This document shows positions 1-9,491 of a stretch of 64,000 nt of DNA, piece after piece (positions within the stretch are counted from its first letter, which is position 1; every line of letters begins with the position of its first letter). Below the pieces are notes generated by a model. It saw nothing but the letters and a program-made list of their open reading frames with translations, was not told where the DNA came from and did not search any database. Source of the stretch: Paenibacillus plantiphilus. GTDB taxonomy: Bacteria > Bacillota > Bacilli > Paenibacillales > Paenibacillaceae. The DNA lies in NCBI RefSeq assembly GCF_927798095.1, contig NZ_CAKMMF010000004.1:230993-294992 (forward strand), in the 5' to 3' direction. The position numbers were made by a program, and so were the translations under genes.

Positions 1-1292
1 TCAAATGAGAGATCCTCCAGCAGCTTTTCAAGTATGGTGTGAAGTCGTCTTGCACCGATATTCTCCGTGTTCTTGTTCACGTCCGCAGCTATTGACGCAA
101 GCTCATGTATCGCTTCATCCGAAAACTCGATACGGATCCCTTCGGTCTCAAGAAGCGCTGTATATTGCTTGGTCAGCGCATTTTTAGGCTCGATCAGAAT
201 TTTCACAAAATCCTCCAGGCTGAGATTGGTCAGCTCGACACGGATCGGAAAGCGCCCTTGAAGCTCAGGTATCAGATCGGAAGGTTTGGCCATATGGAAA
301 GCACCCGCAGCGATGAACAGAATGTAGTCTGTTTTGACTGGGCCATATTTCGTCATAATTGTCGAGCCTTCTACGATTGGCAGAATGTCGCGCTGCACCC
401 CTTCACGCGACACATCCGGTCCTGATCCGCGAGACGGACTCGCGATCTTGTCGATCTCGTCAATAAAGATAATGCCGGATTGCTCCGCACGGTTTACCGA
501 TTCGGAGATGACATCATCCATATCAATCAGCTTGTTCGCTTCCTCCTGTGTCAGCGCCTTGCGAGCCTCTTTCACCGGCAGCTTGCGCTTCTTGGTCCGC
601 TTGGGCATGAATTGGCCGAATAGCTCCTGCATGTTCATCCCCATGCCTTCTCCGCCCTGTCCAGACAGCATATCGAGCATGTTGGGGGAAGTATCCTCCA
701 CTTCAATCTCAATACTCTCATTCTCCAGCTTGCCGGCTTCGAGCTGCTCCTTCACCTGTCTGCGGCGCTCCTGCAAGGATGCGTCCTGCTGGGGCTCCTC
801 CTCGGTCTCCTTGTTCGCCGTATTGCCGAATAGCATCTCAAGCGGATTCTTCTGCGTCTTCGATTTCGAGATGGAGGGAGCAAGGAGGGATACGATTCTT
901 TCATTAGCCAGTCTCTCCGCCTTATCGCGCACCTTTTCCGTTTTTTCCGCCTTGACCATCCGAATAGCCGTTTCCACCAGATCACGCACCATAGATTCCA
1001 CATCCCGGCCAACATACCCGACCTCTGTGAATTTGGTTGCTTCCACCTTAACGAAAGGCGCATTAACAAGCTTCGCCAGCCTGCGCGCAATTTCGGTCTT
1101 GCCGACACCAGTCGGACCGATCATTAGAATGTTCTTGGGAACGATTTCGTCGCGCAGCGCTTCGTCCAGACGACTTCTGCGGTAACGATTGCGAAGCGCA
1201 ACCGCGACAGACCTTTTCGCTTGCTTCTGGCCTACAATATATTTATCGAGCTCTGTCACGATTTGTCTCGGCGTCATTGCTTCATTAACCAT
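1..1292 (-). CDS. hslU: ATP-dependent protease ATPase subunit HslU (ClpY), 3' end outside the window
   Basis: AAA+ unfoldase that recognises, unfolds and threads substrates into the HslV peptidase in the cytoplasm. The reverse strand reads open from 1292 to the window edge (430 codons; the family is about 450-470, so the extreme C-terminus is missing). Visible are the Walker A motif GPTGVGKT near residue 60, the acidic, variable intermediate domain (about residues 110-240), Walker B FIDEID, and the C-terminal AAA segment with [10 protein letters not shown] chose the ATG at 1292 because GGAGGG sits 8 nt upstream; an ATG at 1296 is out of frame. It lies 35 nt downstream of hslV and is surely cotranscribed with it. 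In B. subtilis codY follows, beyond this window. Confidence 0.97.
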   Translation of the reverse strand, partial: MVNEAMTPRQIVTELDKYIVGQKQAKRSVAVALRNRYRRSRLDEALRDEIVPKNILMIGPTGVGKTEIARRLAKLVNAPFVKVEATKFTEVGYVGRDVESMVRDLVETAIRMVKAEKTEKVRDKAERLANERIVSLLAPSISKSKTQKNPLEMLFGNTANKETEEEPQQDASLQERRRQVKEQLEAGKLENESIEIEVEDTSPNMLDMLSGQGGEGMGMNMQELFGQFMPKRTKKRKLPVKEARKALTQEEANKLIDMDDVISESVNRAEQSGIIFIDEIDKIASPSRGSGPDVSREGVQRDILPIVEGSTIMTKYGPVKTDYILFIAAGAFHMAKPSDLIPELQGRFPIRVELTNLSLEDFVKILIEPKNALTKQYTALLETEGIRIEFSDEAIHELASIAADVNKNTENIGARRLHTILEKLLEDLSF

Positions 1293-1327
1293 TCATTATC
1301 CCTCCACCGGTTCGCGGCCGTCCGCGG

Positions 1328-1873
1328 CTACTCTAACTCTTCTACAATAATGTTGCGGTTTGTGAAAACACAGATGTCTGCTGCAATCTCCAATGCCGAT
1401 CTTGCCATATCCTTTGCTTCCATATGCGGCGCATGCTGGTACAATGCCCGCGCTGCCGCCAGTGCGAAGCTCCCGCCCGATCCAATCGCCAATATGCCGT
1501 CATCAGGCTCGATAATTTCTCCATTGCCGGATATAAGCAGCAGTCCATTGGCATCCATGACAAGCATCAGCGCTTCAAGCTTGCGCAGCACACGGTCAGA
1601 ACGCCAATCCTTCGCGAGCTCGACAGCCGCCCGCTGCAAATTGCCATGATGCTCTTCCAGCTTGCCCTCGAACTTCTCGAACAATGATATCGCATCCGCC
1701 ACAGAACCAGCGAACCCGGCAATAACCTGACCGCGATACAGACGCCTAACCTTCTTGGCTGTCCCCTTCATGACCATGCTGTTGCCGAATGTCACTTGCC
1801 CGTCTCCCGCTATTGCACCCTTGCCGTTGTGACGAACCGCGCAAATCGTCGTTGCATGAAACTGCATCTCCAT
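1328..1873 (-). CDS. hslV: ATP-dependent protease peptidase subunit HslV (ClpQ)
   Basis: Proteasome-like N-terminal-nucleophile peptidase that forms a double hexamer capped by HslU. The 181-residue product has the family core: [11 protein letters not shown] at the N-terminus, GDGQVTFG around residue 25 and GSGG near residue 130. The leader is MEMQFHA before the Thr-Thr pair. In B. subtilis ClpQ (CodW) the N-terminus is MSSFHATT, and a Ser exposed after Met removal has been described as the nucleophile. Here residue 2 is Glu, so that Ser is absent and a Thr at position 8 or 9 is the more likely nucleophile after leader removal (inference). A GGAGGAG ribosome site precedes the ATG. trmFO lies 87 nt upstream with no xerC between them. 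Confidence 0.97.
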   Translation of the reverse strand: MEMQFHATTICAVRHNGKGAIAGDGQVTFGNSMVMKGTAKKVRRLYRGQVIAGFAGSVADAISLFEKFEGKLEEHHGNLQRAAVELAKDWRSDRVLRKLEALMLVMDANGLLLISGNGEIIEPDDGILAIGSGGSFALAAARALYQHAPHMEAKDMARSALEIAADICVFTNRNIIVEELE

Positions 1874-1960
1874 CGATTAGCTCCTCCTTTAGTTGAGGCC
1901 GTATTGTATATGTACAAAGAAAGCAGCGGCTGGCAACTGCTGTTGGGCCGCCGTTTCCGT

Positions 1961-3283
1961 TCAGTCGTGGTTAAGTTGTTCCTTGAACTGCTCCAAGCCC
2001 TCCAGAGCACGATTGGCAATGGCATCATTCTTATCCTTCTTGCTCTTCATCCGCTTATCCAGCGGCGGGAACAGTCCAAAATTTGCATTCATCGGCTGAA
2101 AATGCTTGAAATCTGCCGTAGTGATATACTCTGCCATACTGCCCAGCGTCGTATCCGGCGGAAACACAACCAGTTCCTGACCTAAGGCAAGACGTCCTGC
2201 ATTCAAGCCTGCAATGAGTCCTGAAGCCGCTGACTCCACATAACCTTCCACACCCGTCATTTGACCGGCAAAAAAGAGTGTGTCGCGGTTGATGGACTGG
2301 TAGGTGGCACGAAGCAGCTTAGGCGAATTGATAAAGGTGTTGCGATGCATAACGCCATATCGGACAAACTCCGCATTCTCCAAGCCAGGAATAAGCGATA
2401 ATACCCGCTTCTGCTCCCCCCATTTGAGATGGGTCTGGAAGCCGACTAAATTGTACAGCGTGCCTGCCGCATTATCCTGCCGCAGCTGCACAACCGCATG
2501 CGGCAGCTTGCCGGTATGCGGGTTCACAAGCCCCACTGGCTTCATCGGACCAAACAATACAGTCTGCTTGCCTCTGCTGGCCATCACTTCAATGGGCATA
2601 CAGCCTTCAAAGTATTGCTCCTTCTCGAAATCTTTGATTTCGGCCTTCTCGGCCGTAATGAGCGCCTCATGGAAACGCTCGAATTCCTCTTCGGTCATCG
2701 GGCAATTCAGATATGCAGCCTCCCCTTTGTCATAACGGGAAGCCAGATATACTTTGCTCATATCAATAGAGTCCTTCTCTACGATAGGCGCAGCCGCATC
2801 GAAGAAATAGAAGTACTCCTGACCGAGCAGCGCTTGAATTTGCTGCGAAAGCTCTGGCGCCGTCAATGGACCTGTAGCAATGACTACGATTCCATCCTTC
2901 GGAATTTCCTTCACTTCCTCACAGCGCACATCGACAAGCGGATGCTCGCTGAGCAATTGTGTAACATTGCCGGAGAATCCGTCACGGTCAACAGCCAGCG
3001 CACCGCCAGCTGGAACCGCGTGACGATCCGCGCAATCAAGGATAAGCGAGTTCATTCTTCGCATCTCTTCCTTCAGAACGCCTACGGCGTTGGCAAGACC
3101 GTTGGCACGCAAGCTGTTGCTGCATACCAGCTCAGCGAATTGATTCGTATGATGCGCTGGCGTTTGCGTCTCCGGACGCATTTCGTAAAGGGTGACAGGC
3201 ACACCCTGCGAGGCGATTTGCCAGGCAGCCTCGCTGCCGGCAAGTCCTGCGCCGATCACTGTCACTCGTTGTGGATGAGACAA
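1961..3283 (-). CDS. trmFO: Methylenetetrahydrofolate--tRNA-(uracil-54-C5)-methyltransferase TrmFO
   Basis: Folate- and FAD-dependent enzyme that makes ribothymidine at position 54 of tRNA in most Gram-positive bacteria. The 440-residue protein begins with the FAD dinucleotide-binding motif [10 protein letters not shown], followed by [14 protein letters not shown] and CSNSLRAN, hallmarks of the family (formerly Gid). Length is typical (about 435-450). It lies 62 nt downstream of topA and 87 nt upstream of hslV, as in the B. subtilis topA-gid-codV-clpQY cluster, except that codV (xerC) is missing. No frameshift or missing motif was seen. Confidence 0.97.
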   Translation of the reverse strand: MSHPQRVTVIGAGLAGSEAAWQIASQGVPVTLYEMRPETQTPAHHTNQFAELVCSNSLRANGLANAVGVLKEEMRRMNSLILDCADRHAVPAGGALAVDRDGFSGNVTQLLSEHPLVDVRCEEVKEIPKDGIVVIATGPLTAPELSQQIQALLGQEYFYFFDAAAPIVEKDSIDMSKVYLASRYDKGEAAYLNCPMTEEEFERFHEALITAEKAEIKDFEKEQYFEGCMPIEVMASRGKQTVLFGPMKPVGLVNPHTGKLPHAVVQLRQDNAAGTLYNLVGFQTHLKWGEQKRVLSLIPGLENAEFVRYGVMHRNTFINSPKLLRATYQSINRDTLFFAGQMTGVEGYVESAASGLIAGLNAGRLALGQELVVFPPDTTLGSMAEYITTADFKHFQPMNANFGLFPPLDKRMKSKKDKNDAIANRALEGLEQFKEQLNHD

Positions 3284-3345
3284 AACATTTTCCTTCCTTT
3301 CATGAGCCCATTGAGTAGGACACGATTGCGCAGACTTCAGCGGCC

Positions 3346-5445
3346 CTATACCTCGATGCCATCGTTCTCTTCAATTACCTCTTCGTTGAAATCACATTGG
3401 GTGCATTGATGCTTGGCACCGCTGCGGTTGCGCTTCTCAACCAGCAGTCCCTGGCATTGCGGGCACGGCTTTCCAACCGGCTTATCCCACGATACATAGT
3501 CGCAGCCGGGGTATTGATCACAGCCATAGAAGAAACGTCCCTTCTTGCTGCGCCGTTCAATAATTTTGCCCTCTGCGCATTTCGGGCAGGCAACGCCTAT
3601 ATCCTTCACAATCGGCTTCGTGTTCCGGCAATCCGGGAATCCGGAGCAGGCGAGGAACTTACCGAAGCGACCCATCTTGTACACCATATGACTGCCGCAC
3701 TTCTCGCATGTCTCTTCTGACACTTCATCTTGAATTTCTATTTCCTTCATCTCTTCTTCGGCAACCTCTAGCCGCTTCTCGAACGATTCATAGAAGGAGC
3801 CGAGAACCCGCACCCAATCTTCCTTGCCTTCCTCAACATGGTCGAGATCGCCTTCCATATGAGCAGTAAATTCGACATCAAGAATTTCCGGGAAGAACTC
3901 CTCCATCAGCTGAATGACAAGATCGCCAAGCTCTGTCGGAATGAATTTCTTCTCTTCCATCGCGATGTAACCGCGCTTCTGGATCGTCTCCAGCGTCGGG
4001 GCATAGGTGCTTGGACGGCCAATCCCGATTTCCTCCATCGTCCGCACAAGCCTTGCCTCTGTATAGCGCGGAGGCGGCTGTGTGAAATGCTGCTTCGGAT
4101 CAATCGCCTCAGGGTCAGCAACATTGCCGATCACAAGAGGCGGCAGAAACTTCTCTTCCTCTGTCGCGCCATCGTCATTGCCTTCAACATAAATTTTCAT
4201 GAAGCCATGGAACTTGACCTTGGAGCCTACTGCTCTGAATACAGCCGTTCCGACCTTCAAATCGACAGACATCGTGTCCAGCACAGCAGAAGCCATCTGA
4301 GAGGCTACAAAGCGTTCCCAAATCAGCTTATAGAGTCGGAACTGATCCCGGCTCAAGTACTCTTTCATCGTATCGGGATCACGAAGAACGGATGTCGGGC
4401 GTATCGCCTCATGCGCATCCTGAGCATTGCTGTTCTTCTTGACATAGATGCGGGGCGTATCGGGGAGGAATTTCGCGCCGTATTTCTCTTGGATGTACGG
4501 ATTGACCTCTTCCTGCGCAACGGGCGAGATTCGCGTGGAATCTGTACGCATATAAGTAATTAAACCTACCGTGCCTTCCTTGCCAAGATCAACGCCTTCA
4601 TAGAGCTGCTGTGCGACCGACATCGTCTTGGAGGCACGGAAGCCCAGCTTGCGCGCCGCTTCCTGCTGCAGGGAGCTCGTAATGAATGGAGCTGCAGGAT
4701 TGCGCAGACGCTCCTTCTCCTTCACTTCGCTTACCGTAAAGGCAGAAGAGCCCATCGCAAGCAGCACTTCCTCCACATCCTCCTTGCTGCCGAGCTCGCG
4801 TTTCACGCCATCAATGGAATGAAACTTCGCTTCAAAGGCTGCAGATTCATGCTTCAGCTGTGCCGTTATCGTCCAGTATTCCTCAGGAATAAATGCGTCA
4901 ATCTCATTCTCGCGATCAATGATAATTTTCACAGCAACGGATTGGACACGACCTGCGGACAAGCCCTTCTTTACTTTCTTCCATAGAAGCGGACTAATCT
5001 TGTAGCCTACCAGACGATCCAGTATTCTTCGCGCCTGCTGCGCATTAACAAGATCCATATTGATTGGACGCGGAGTTTTGAAGGCATCCTTTACTGCCTG
5101 CTTCGTGATCTCATTGAACACAACCCGACAGGAGTCCTTCTCGTCAATCTCCAAATAATGAGCCAAATGCCATGCAATCGCTTCCCCTTCGCGATCCGGG
5201 TCAGCCGCGAGATATACTTTCTTCACTTTCTTCCTGGCATCCTTGAGCTCTTTGAGCACACTCCCTTTTCCACGAATCGTTATATATTTAGGATTGAAAT
5301 CATTATCAACTTCCACGCCGATCTGACTCTTCGGCAAATCACGAATATGTCCCATAGAAGCCTTAACGATAAATTTGCTTCCAAGATATTTGCCAATCGT
5401 CTTCGCCTTGGCCGGTGATTCGACAATTACTAGTGAATCCGCCAT
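3346..5445 (-). CDS. topA: DNA topoisomerase I (type IA)
   Basis: Relaxes negatively supercoiled DNA by single-strand passage. The 699-residue protein has an N-terminal TOPRIM domain ([16 protein letters not shown], then [12 protein letters not shown] near residue 83), the active-site Tyr298 in [11 protein letters not shown], and three C-terminal Cys4 zinc modules (CEKCGSH..C..FPDC, CPKCAEG..C..YPGC and the shorter CPQCQG..CTQC). This is the standard Bacillales layout. The start is the ATG of [10 protein letters not shown], 23 nt downstream of dprA. The dprA-topA pairing is conserved in many Firmicutes and the genes are probably cotranscribed. Confidence 0.98.
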   Translation of the reverse strand: MADSLVIVESPAKAKTIGKYLGSKFIVKASMGHIRDLPKSQIGVEVDNDFNPKYITIRGKGSVLKELKDARKKVKKVYLAADPDREGEAIAWHLAHYLEIDEKDSCRVVFNEITKQAVKDAFKTPRPINMDLVNAQQARRILDRLVGYKISPLLWKKVKKGLSAGRVQSVAVKIIIDRENEIDAFIPEEYWTITAQLKHESAAFEAKFHSIDGVKRELGSKEDVEEVLLAMGSSAFTVSEVKEKERLRNPAAPFITSSLQQEAARKLGFRASKTMSVAQQLYEGVDLGKEGTVGLITYMRTDSTRISPVAQEEVNPYIQEKYGAKFLPDTPRIYVKKNSNAQDAHEAIRPTSVLRDPDTMKEYLSRDQFRLYKLIWERFVASQMASAVLDTMSVDLKVGTAVFRAVGSKVKFHGFMKIYVEGNDDGATEEEKFLPPLVIGNVADPEAIDPKQHFTQPPPRYTEARLVRTMEEIGIGRPSTYAPTLETIQKRGYIAMEEKKFIPTELGDLVIQLMEEFFPEILDVEFTAHMEGDLDHVEEGKEDWVRVLGSFYESFEKRLEVAEEEMKEIEIQDEVSEETCEKCGSHMVYKMGRFGKFLACSGFPDCRNTKPIVKDIGVACPKCAEGKIIERRSKKGRFFYGCDQYPGCDYVSWDKPVGKPCPQCQGLLVEKRNRSGAKHQCTQCDFNEEVIEENDGIEV

Positions 5446-5468
5446 AAACGCGCCCCCTCTCCAACATG

Positions 5469-6608
5469 CTACGTTACACTATATATAGAACCTCTGTGCT
5501 GCTCGATCTTCCGTTTTATAGTTAAATTTATCAGAACTGCGTGCAAAAGTCCAAAAGGCATTGAAGAAAGCTCATGCAGCTCATCTGTTGAGCACGGTTG
5601 ATCCAACAAAATCTGGTAAATGCGCTCCTCATCAGCCGTCAATATCGGCGAGGGCTCCGAGCCCCACTCACTGTTTATCAGCCCCTGGGCCGACAGCCAG
5701 CTGTATTCCTCCAATATATCTGCCACTGATGTAATTAGCTTGGCTCCGCTCTTGCTGATCAAACGGTTCGTCCCTGCACTCTTCGGCGATGACAGCGGTC
5801 CCGGCACTGCAAACACTTCTCTTGACATCTCAAGCGCCAAATCCGCTGTTATCAGAGAGCCGCTTCTTTGTGCGGCCTCGACAACAACCGTACCGAGCGA
5901 CAGGCCTGCTATGATGCGGTTGCGTAGCGGGAACAGCCCCGGGTGAAGCGGGGAGCCGAGCGGAGTCTCCGATACAAGGACCCCGCGAGCTGCAATATCA
6001 TGATACAACGACCGATTCTCAGCCGGATAAATCATGTCGACTGGCGAGCCGAGAACAGCTATCGTTCCCCCTCCGCCTCTCAGCGCCCCTTCATGAGCGA
6101 TGCCGTCAATTCCCCGAGCCAAACCGCTCACAACCGCAATGCCGCGCTCTGACAAGCCCTTGGCAAGCTCAGAGGCCGTCTTACGGCCGTATGCAGTCGG
6201 AGCTCTCGTACCGACAATCGCAATCGACGGCCGATTCAACAGATCCATATCCCCAATCACATACAGCACCCAAGGGGGCTGCGGGATTTCGGACAGCAGC
6301 TCCGGGTACGCTGCATCGAAACGTGTAATCACATTAATTTTCCGCTTATAGAATTGCTCGCTGCGCCGCTCGATGTCAAGCGCTTCGAATGCTTTCACCA
6401 CCGTATTCGCCTGTTCCTGCCTCATGCCGATCGATGTCATCCAAGCGTTTGCTGTAAAGCGCTGATAGCTGTCCCATCTGCCATATTCAACGATCTTGCG
6501 AATCGTCTGCCAACCGATCCCTGCTGATTCATGAAGTGTAAGTATCATTTCCCTGCGCATATCATCGCTCGCCAATAAGTCCATCCCCTTATGAGGGCGG
6601 GCACACAT
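5469..6608 (-). CDS. dprA: DNA-processing protein DprA (Smf)
   Basis: Cytoplasmic single-strand DNA-binding protein that loads RecA on incoming DNA during natural transformation. The 379-residue product has an N-terminal helix-hairpin-helix-like part (about 20-80), a Rossmann-fold DprA core ([53 protein letters not shown]) and a short winged-helix-like C-terminus. The first ATG (MCARPHKG) has AGGG 5-6 nt upstream and is preferred over the internal Met codons at residues 9 and 17. topA follows 23 nt downstream. A sucCD terminator lies upstream, so dprA probably has its own promoter. Together with comM this suggests competence functions, although B. subtilis-type comK/comG genes are not in view. 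Confidence 0.96.
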   Translation of the reverse strand: MCARPHKGMDLLASDDMRREMILTLHESAGIGWQTIRKIVEYGRWDSYQRFTANAWMTSIGMRQEQANTVVKAFEALDIERRSEQFYKRKINVITRFDAAYPELLSEIPQPPWVLYVIGDMDLLNRPSIAIVGTRAPTAYGRKTASELAKGLSERGIAVVSGLARGIDGIAHEGALRGGGGTIAVLGSPVDMIYPAENRSLYHDIAARGVLVSETPLGSPLHPGLFPLRNRIIAGLSLGTVVVEAAQRSGSLITADLALEMSREVFAVPGPLSSPKSAGTNRLISKSGAKLITSVADILEEYSWLSAQGLINSEWGSEPSPILTADEERIYQILLDQPCSTDELHELSSMPFGLLHAVLINLTIKRKIEQHRGSIYSVT

Positions 6609-6666
6609 TCTTACCCTATTTTGCTTGAGCGTGATTCAGAATGCAAGCCGCACCTTAATATTAATG

Positions 6667-6718
6667 AAAAAAAGCAACCTTCCGAAGCCCCAAAGACGGG
6701 GTCCACGGAAGGTTGCTT
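6667..6718 (-). terminator. Intrinsic terminator of the sucCD operon
   Basis: A 13-bp perfect stem pairs 6672-6684 (AAGCAACCTTCCG) with 6706-6718, with a 21-nt loop. Read on the minus strand it is followed by a run of seven T (complement of 6667-6673). It lies 68 nt past the sucD stop codon and ends before dprA, so it separates sucCD from dprA-topA. Confidence 0.92.
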
Positions 6719-6785
6719 ACCTTCTGTTCAAGCTATATATAATAGAAGCTTTATATCTTAATGCTCTACTTGGACAGGGTCAGGC

Positions 6786-7715
6786 TTAATGCGTTTTGCA
6801 CTTTTCGAGCAAGCCTTGCTCTTCAAGTACAGTCACAAGCGTCGAGCCCATATCCGATGGCGTTGGCGCCACTTTAATTCCGCATGCTTCCAGTGTCGCA
6901 ATCTTCTCAGCAGCTGTACCTTTGCCGCCAGAGATAATTGCGCCAGCATGTCCCATACGTTTGCCTTCAGGAGCAGTAGCGCCGCCGATGAAGCCAACCA
7001 CTGGCTTCTTCATGTTCGCTTTCACCCATTCAGCAGCTTCTTCTTCAGCAGAACCGCCGATTTCACCGATCATAATGACCGCATAGGTATCCGGATCTTC
7101 ATTGAACAGGTTCAGAATATCGATAAACTCTGATCCTTTGACAGGGTCGCCGCCAATACCGATCGCGGACGATTGTCCAATGCCGCGTGTCGTTAATTGA
7201 TGAACCGCTTCGTACGTCAATGTTCCGCTGCGGGAAACGACGCCTACATGGCCCTTGGTGTGGATATAGCCCGGCATAATGCCGATCTTGCACTCGCCCG
7301 GTGTGATGACGCCCGGACAGTTTGGTCCGATCAGGCGTGTCTTGCGGCCTTCCATGTAGCGGTTAACCTTGACCATATCAAGAACCGGAATGCCTTCTGT
7401 GATACAGATTACAAGATCAAGCTCCGCGTCAACAGCTTCCATGATGGAATCTGCTGCGAATGCAGGCGGAACGTAAATAACGGATGCTGTTGCACCTGTT
7501 TGCTTCACTGCTTCCACTACCGTGTTGAACACAGGCAGCGAGACGGTAGTGCCGTTCTCAAGCGTGATGTCCACGTTCGTGCCGCCTTTGCCCGGCGTTA
7601 CGCCGCCGACCATTTGCGTGCCGTAATCGAGGGCGCCTTTCGCATGAAACAACCCTGTAGCGCCGGTAATGCCCTGGGTAATCACTTTTGTATTCTTGTC
7701 TACCAAAATGCTCAT
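6786..7715 (-). CDS. sucD: Succinyl-CoA synthetase (ADP-forming) alpha subunit
   Basis: Forms succinate, CoA and nucleoside triphosphate from succinyl-CoA in the TCA cycle, as a complex with SucC. The 309-residue protein has the CoA-binding Rossmann domain ([16 protein letters not shown]), the IGPNCPG motif, GIGGDPVKG, and the phosphohistidine loop [14 protein letters not shown] near residue 255. Length is typical (about 290-310). It is the second gene of a two-gene operon, 58 nt after sucC, followed by a strong terminator. Confidence 0.98.
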   Translation of the reverse strand: MSILVDKNTKVITQGITGATGLFHAKGALDYGTQMVGGVTPGKGGTNVDITLENGTTVSLPVFNTVVEAVKQTGATASVIYVPPAFAADSIMEAVDAELDLVICITEGIPVLDMVKVNRYMEGRKTRLIGPNCPGVITPGECKIGIMPGYIHTKGHVGVVSRSGTLTYEAVHQLTTRGIGQSSAIGIGGDPVKGSEFIDILNLFNEDPDTYAVIMIGEIGGSAEEEAAEWVKANMKKPVVGFIGGATAPEGKRMGHAGAIISGGKGTAAEKIATLEACGIKVAPTPSDMGSTLVTVLEEQGLLEKCKTH

Positions 7716-7773
7716 CGAAACTCACATCCCCTATATGAATTCGTATGCCGCTAAGCGCGTGCTGTTACTCACC

Positions 7774-8934
7774 TTACTTCACAAGCGCGACGATCTTCTG
7801 CGCACCGTCGGCCATGGAGTCAGCGGCCACGATGTTCAGTCCCGATTCGTTCAAAATCTTTTTGCCAAGCTCAACGTTAGTACCTTCCAGACGAACGACA
7901 AGCGGACGGTCCAGACCGATTTGCTTAGCTGCTTCCACAACACCGTTTGCGATAACATCGCACTTCATGATGCCGCCGAAGATGTTAACGAAAATCCCCT
8001 TCACTTTCTCATCTGAGAGAATGATCTTGAAAGCTTCCGTAACCTTCTCCGTCGTCGCACCGCCCCCTACATCGAGGAAGTTCGCCGGGTCGCCGCCATA
8101 ATACTTGATAATGTCCATCGTTGCCATCGCAAGTCCTGCACCGTTAACCATACAGCCGATGTTGCCATCCAGCGCGATATAGCTCAGGTCGAACTTGGAC
8201 GCTTCGATTTCCTTCTCGTCTTCCTCTTCCAGGTCACGCAGCTCCAAAATGTCCTTATGACGATAGAGCGCATTGGAATCGAAGTTCAGCTTGGCGTCAA
8301 GCGCCATAACATTGCCGTCACCAGTAACGACAAGCGGATTGATCTCTGCGATTGAGCAGTCCTTCTCTTCGAAAGCGCGGTACAGTGCAAGCATAAACTT
8401 CGCCGCTTTGCCGACCAGCTCATTCGGGATATTGATGGCATACGCCAATTTCCGAGCCTGGAACACTTGCAGACCTACAGCCGGATCAACGACCTCTTTG
8501 AAAATTTTCTCAGGCGAGTGAGCAGCAACCTCTTCGATTTCTGTACCGCCCTCTTCGGACGCCATCATGACGATGCGGCCTGTTCCGCGGTCAACAACGA
8601 CCCCGATATAGTACTCTTTCTTAATGTCGCAGCCCTGCTCGATAAGCAGACGTTTGACTTCCTTGCCTTCTGGCCCTGTTTGGTGCGTAACGAGCACTTT
8701 GCCCAGAATTTCACTGGCGTAAGCGCGAACCTCGTCCAAACCTTTGGCAACTTTAACGCCGCCCGCTTTACCACGGCCACCTGCATGGATTTGCGCTTTC
8801 ACAACGACAACCGGTGTTCCTAGAGCTTTGGCAGCCTCCACCGCTTCGTCGACAGAAAATGCCACTTTACCTTCAGGGACAACTACCCCATATTGCTTCA
8901 GCACTTCTTTACCCTGATACTCATGGATATTCAT
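7774..8934 (-). CDS. sucC: Succinyl-CoA synthetase (ADP-forming) beta subunit
   Basis: ATP-grasp subunit that carries the nucleotide and succinate sites of the TCA-cycle ligase. The 386-residue product starts [17 protein letters not shown], the family signature, and shows [24 protein letters not shown] near residue 200, [13 protein letters not shown] and the [12 protein letters not shown] segment. GGAGGAATATCGTCA precedes the ATG. It heads sucCD and starts a minus-strand unit. A divergent plus-strand unit (comM) begins about 550 nt away. Confidence 0.98.
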   Translation of the reverse strand: MNIHEYQGKEVLKQYGVVVPEGKVAFSVDEAVEAAKALGTPVVVVKAQIHAGGRGKAGGVKVAKGLDEVRAYASEILGKVLVTHQTGPEGKEVKRLLIEQGCDIKKEYYIGVVVDRGTGRIVMMASEEGGTEIEEVAAHSPEKIFKEVVDPAVGLQVFQARKLAYAINIPNELVGKAAKFMLALYRAFEEKDCSIAEINPLVVTGDGNVMALDAKLNFDSNALYRHKDILELRDLEEEDEKEIEASKFDLSYIALDGNIGCMVNGAGLAMATMDIIKYYGGDPANFLDVGGGATTEKVTEAFKIILSDEKVKGIFVNIFGGIMKCDVIANGVVEAAKQIGLDRPLVVRLEGTNVELGKKILNESGLNIVAADSMADGAQKIVALVK

Positions 8935-9326
8935 TGACGATATTCCTCCTGTCCGCAGTCATATCCTACGTATGTACACAAAACCTTACTTATTGTATCA
9001 CGTTTTTATGTGCCTTTCTATTTTTTCACCAGATTAAAGCCATCATTTTTGATATCGATTTCATCTCATTGCGAGATGGGATTCCTTTAATTCCTTTCGT
9101 ATTATGACCAACTGTGTCGAATAATATTGCTATCCACCTTCAACTATTCGGCAGAAGGCTGTATGGATGCCGTTGACAATAATTTACTGACTGTACTATG
9201 ATAATGGGGAAATAAGTTATGGAAATAAGTTCATGTGAAATAAGTTCATGTGAAATTCCATAATTCTGATTCACGGAAAAGCATTGCAAGACGTGAATGC
9301 GAAGAAATGGATCCATGAAATGAATT
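8935..9326. other. Intergenic region between divergent sucC and comM, without a recognised gene
   Basis: No convincing coding sequence was seen. The stretch is AT-rich and must hold the sucC promoter on the minus strand (a TACAAT-like -10 occurs near 8993-8998, without a clear -35). Around 9215-9260 a short imperfect direct repeat (GGAAATAAGTTCATGTGAAATAAG type) occurs. The 9-bp tandem repeat begins directly afterwards. Confidence 0.5.
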
Positions 9327-9434
9327 GATCAATGAGATCAATGAGATCAGTGAGATCATTAAGATCAATTAGATCAATTAGATCAATTAGATCAATTAGA
9401 TCAATTAGATCAGTGAGACCAATGAAATCAATGG
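9327..9434. repeat. 9-bp tandem repeat (GATCAATTA type), 12 units
   Basis: Twelve consecutive 9-mers: GATCAATGA twice, GATCAGTGA, GATCATTAA, five perfect GATCAATTA (9363-9407), then GATCAGTGA and two decayed units. The tract lies just upstream of the comM leader hairpin. The five identical central units and degenerate flanks are typical of slippage-driven expansion. Every perfect unit carries a GATC site. Confidence 0.93.
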
Positions 9435-9453
9435 AAATACGGATATGTGAGGA

Positions 9454-9488
9454 AGCACCTTCATCCGATTACGGCGGAGGTGTTTTTT
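9454..9488 (+). promoter_or_regulatory. Terminator-like hairpin overlapping the comM ribosome binding site
   Basis: AGCACCTTC (9454-9462) pairs with GGAGGTGTT (9476-9484), nine pairs including two G-U, and six T follow (9483-9488). The 3' arm contains the only Shine-Dalgarno sequence of comM (GGAGGTG, 9476-9482). As RNA the element could end transcription or hide the ribosome site. Whether it works as an attenuator, or is simply the terminator of an unseen upstream transcript, cannot be decided from sequence. Confidence 0.6.
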
Positions 9489-9491
9489 GTT

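Noticed and set aside
334..1185. 283-codon plus-strand ORF opposite hslU
   Set aside because: Shadow of hslU in a complementary frame: Ser-rich, no motif, no ribosome site, while the minus strand encodes intact HslU.
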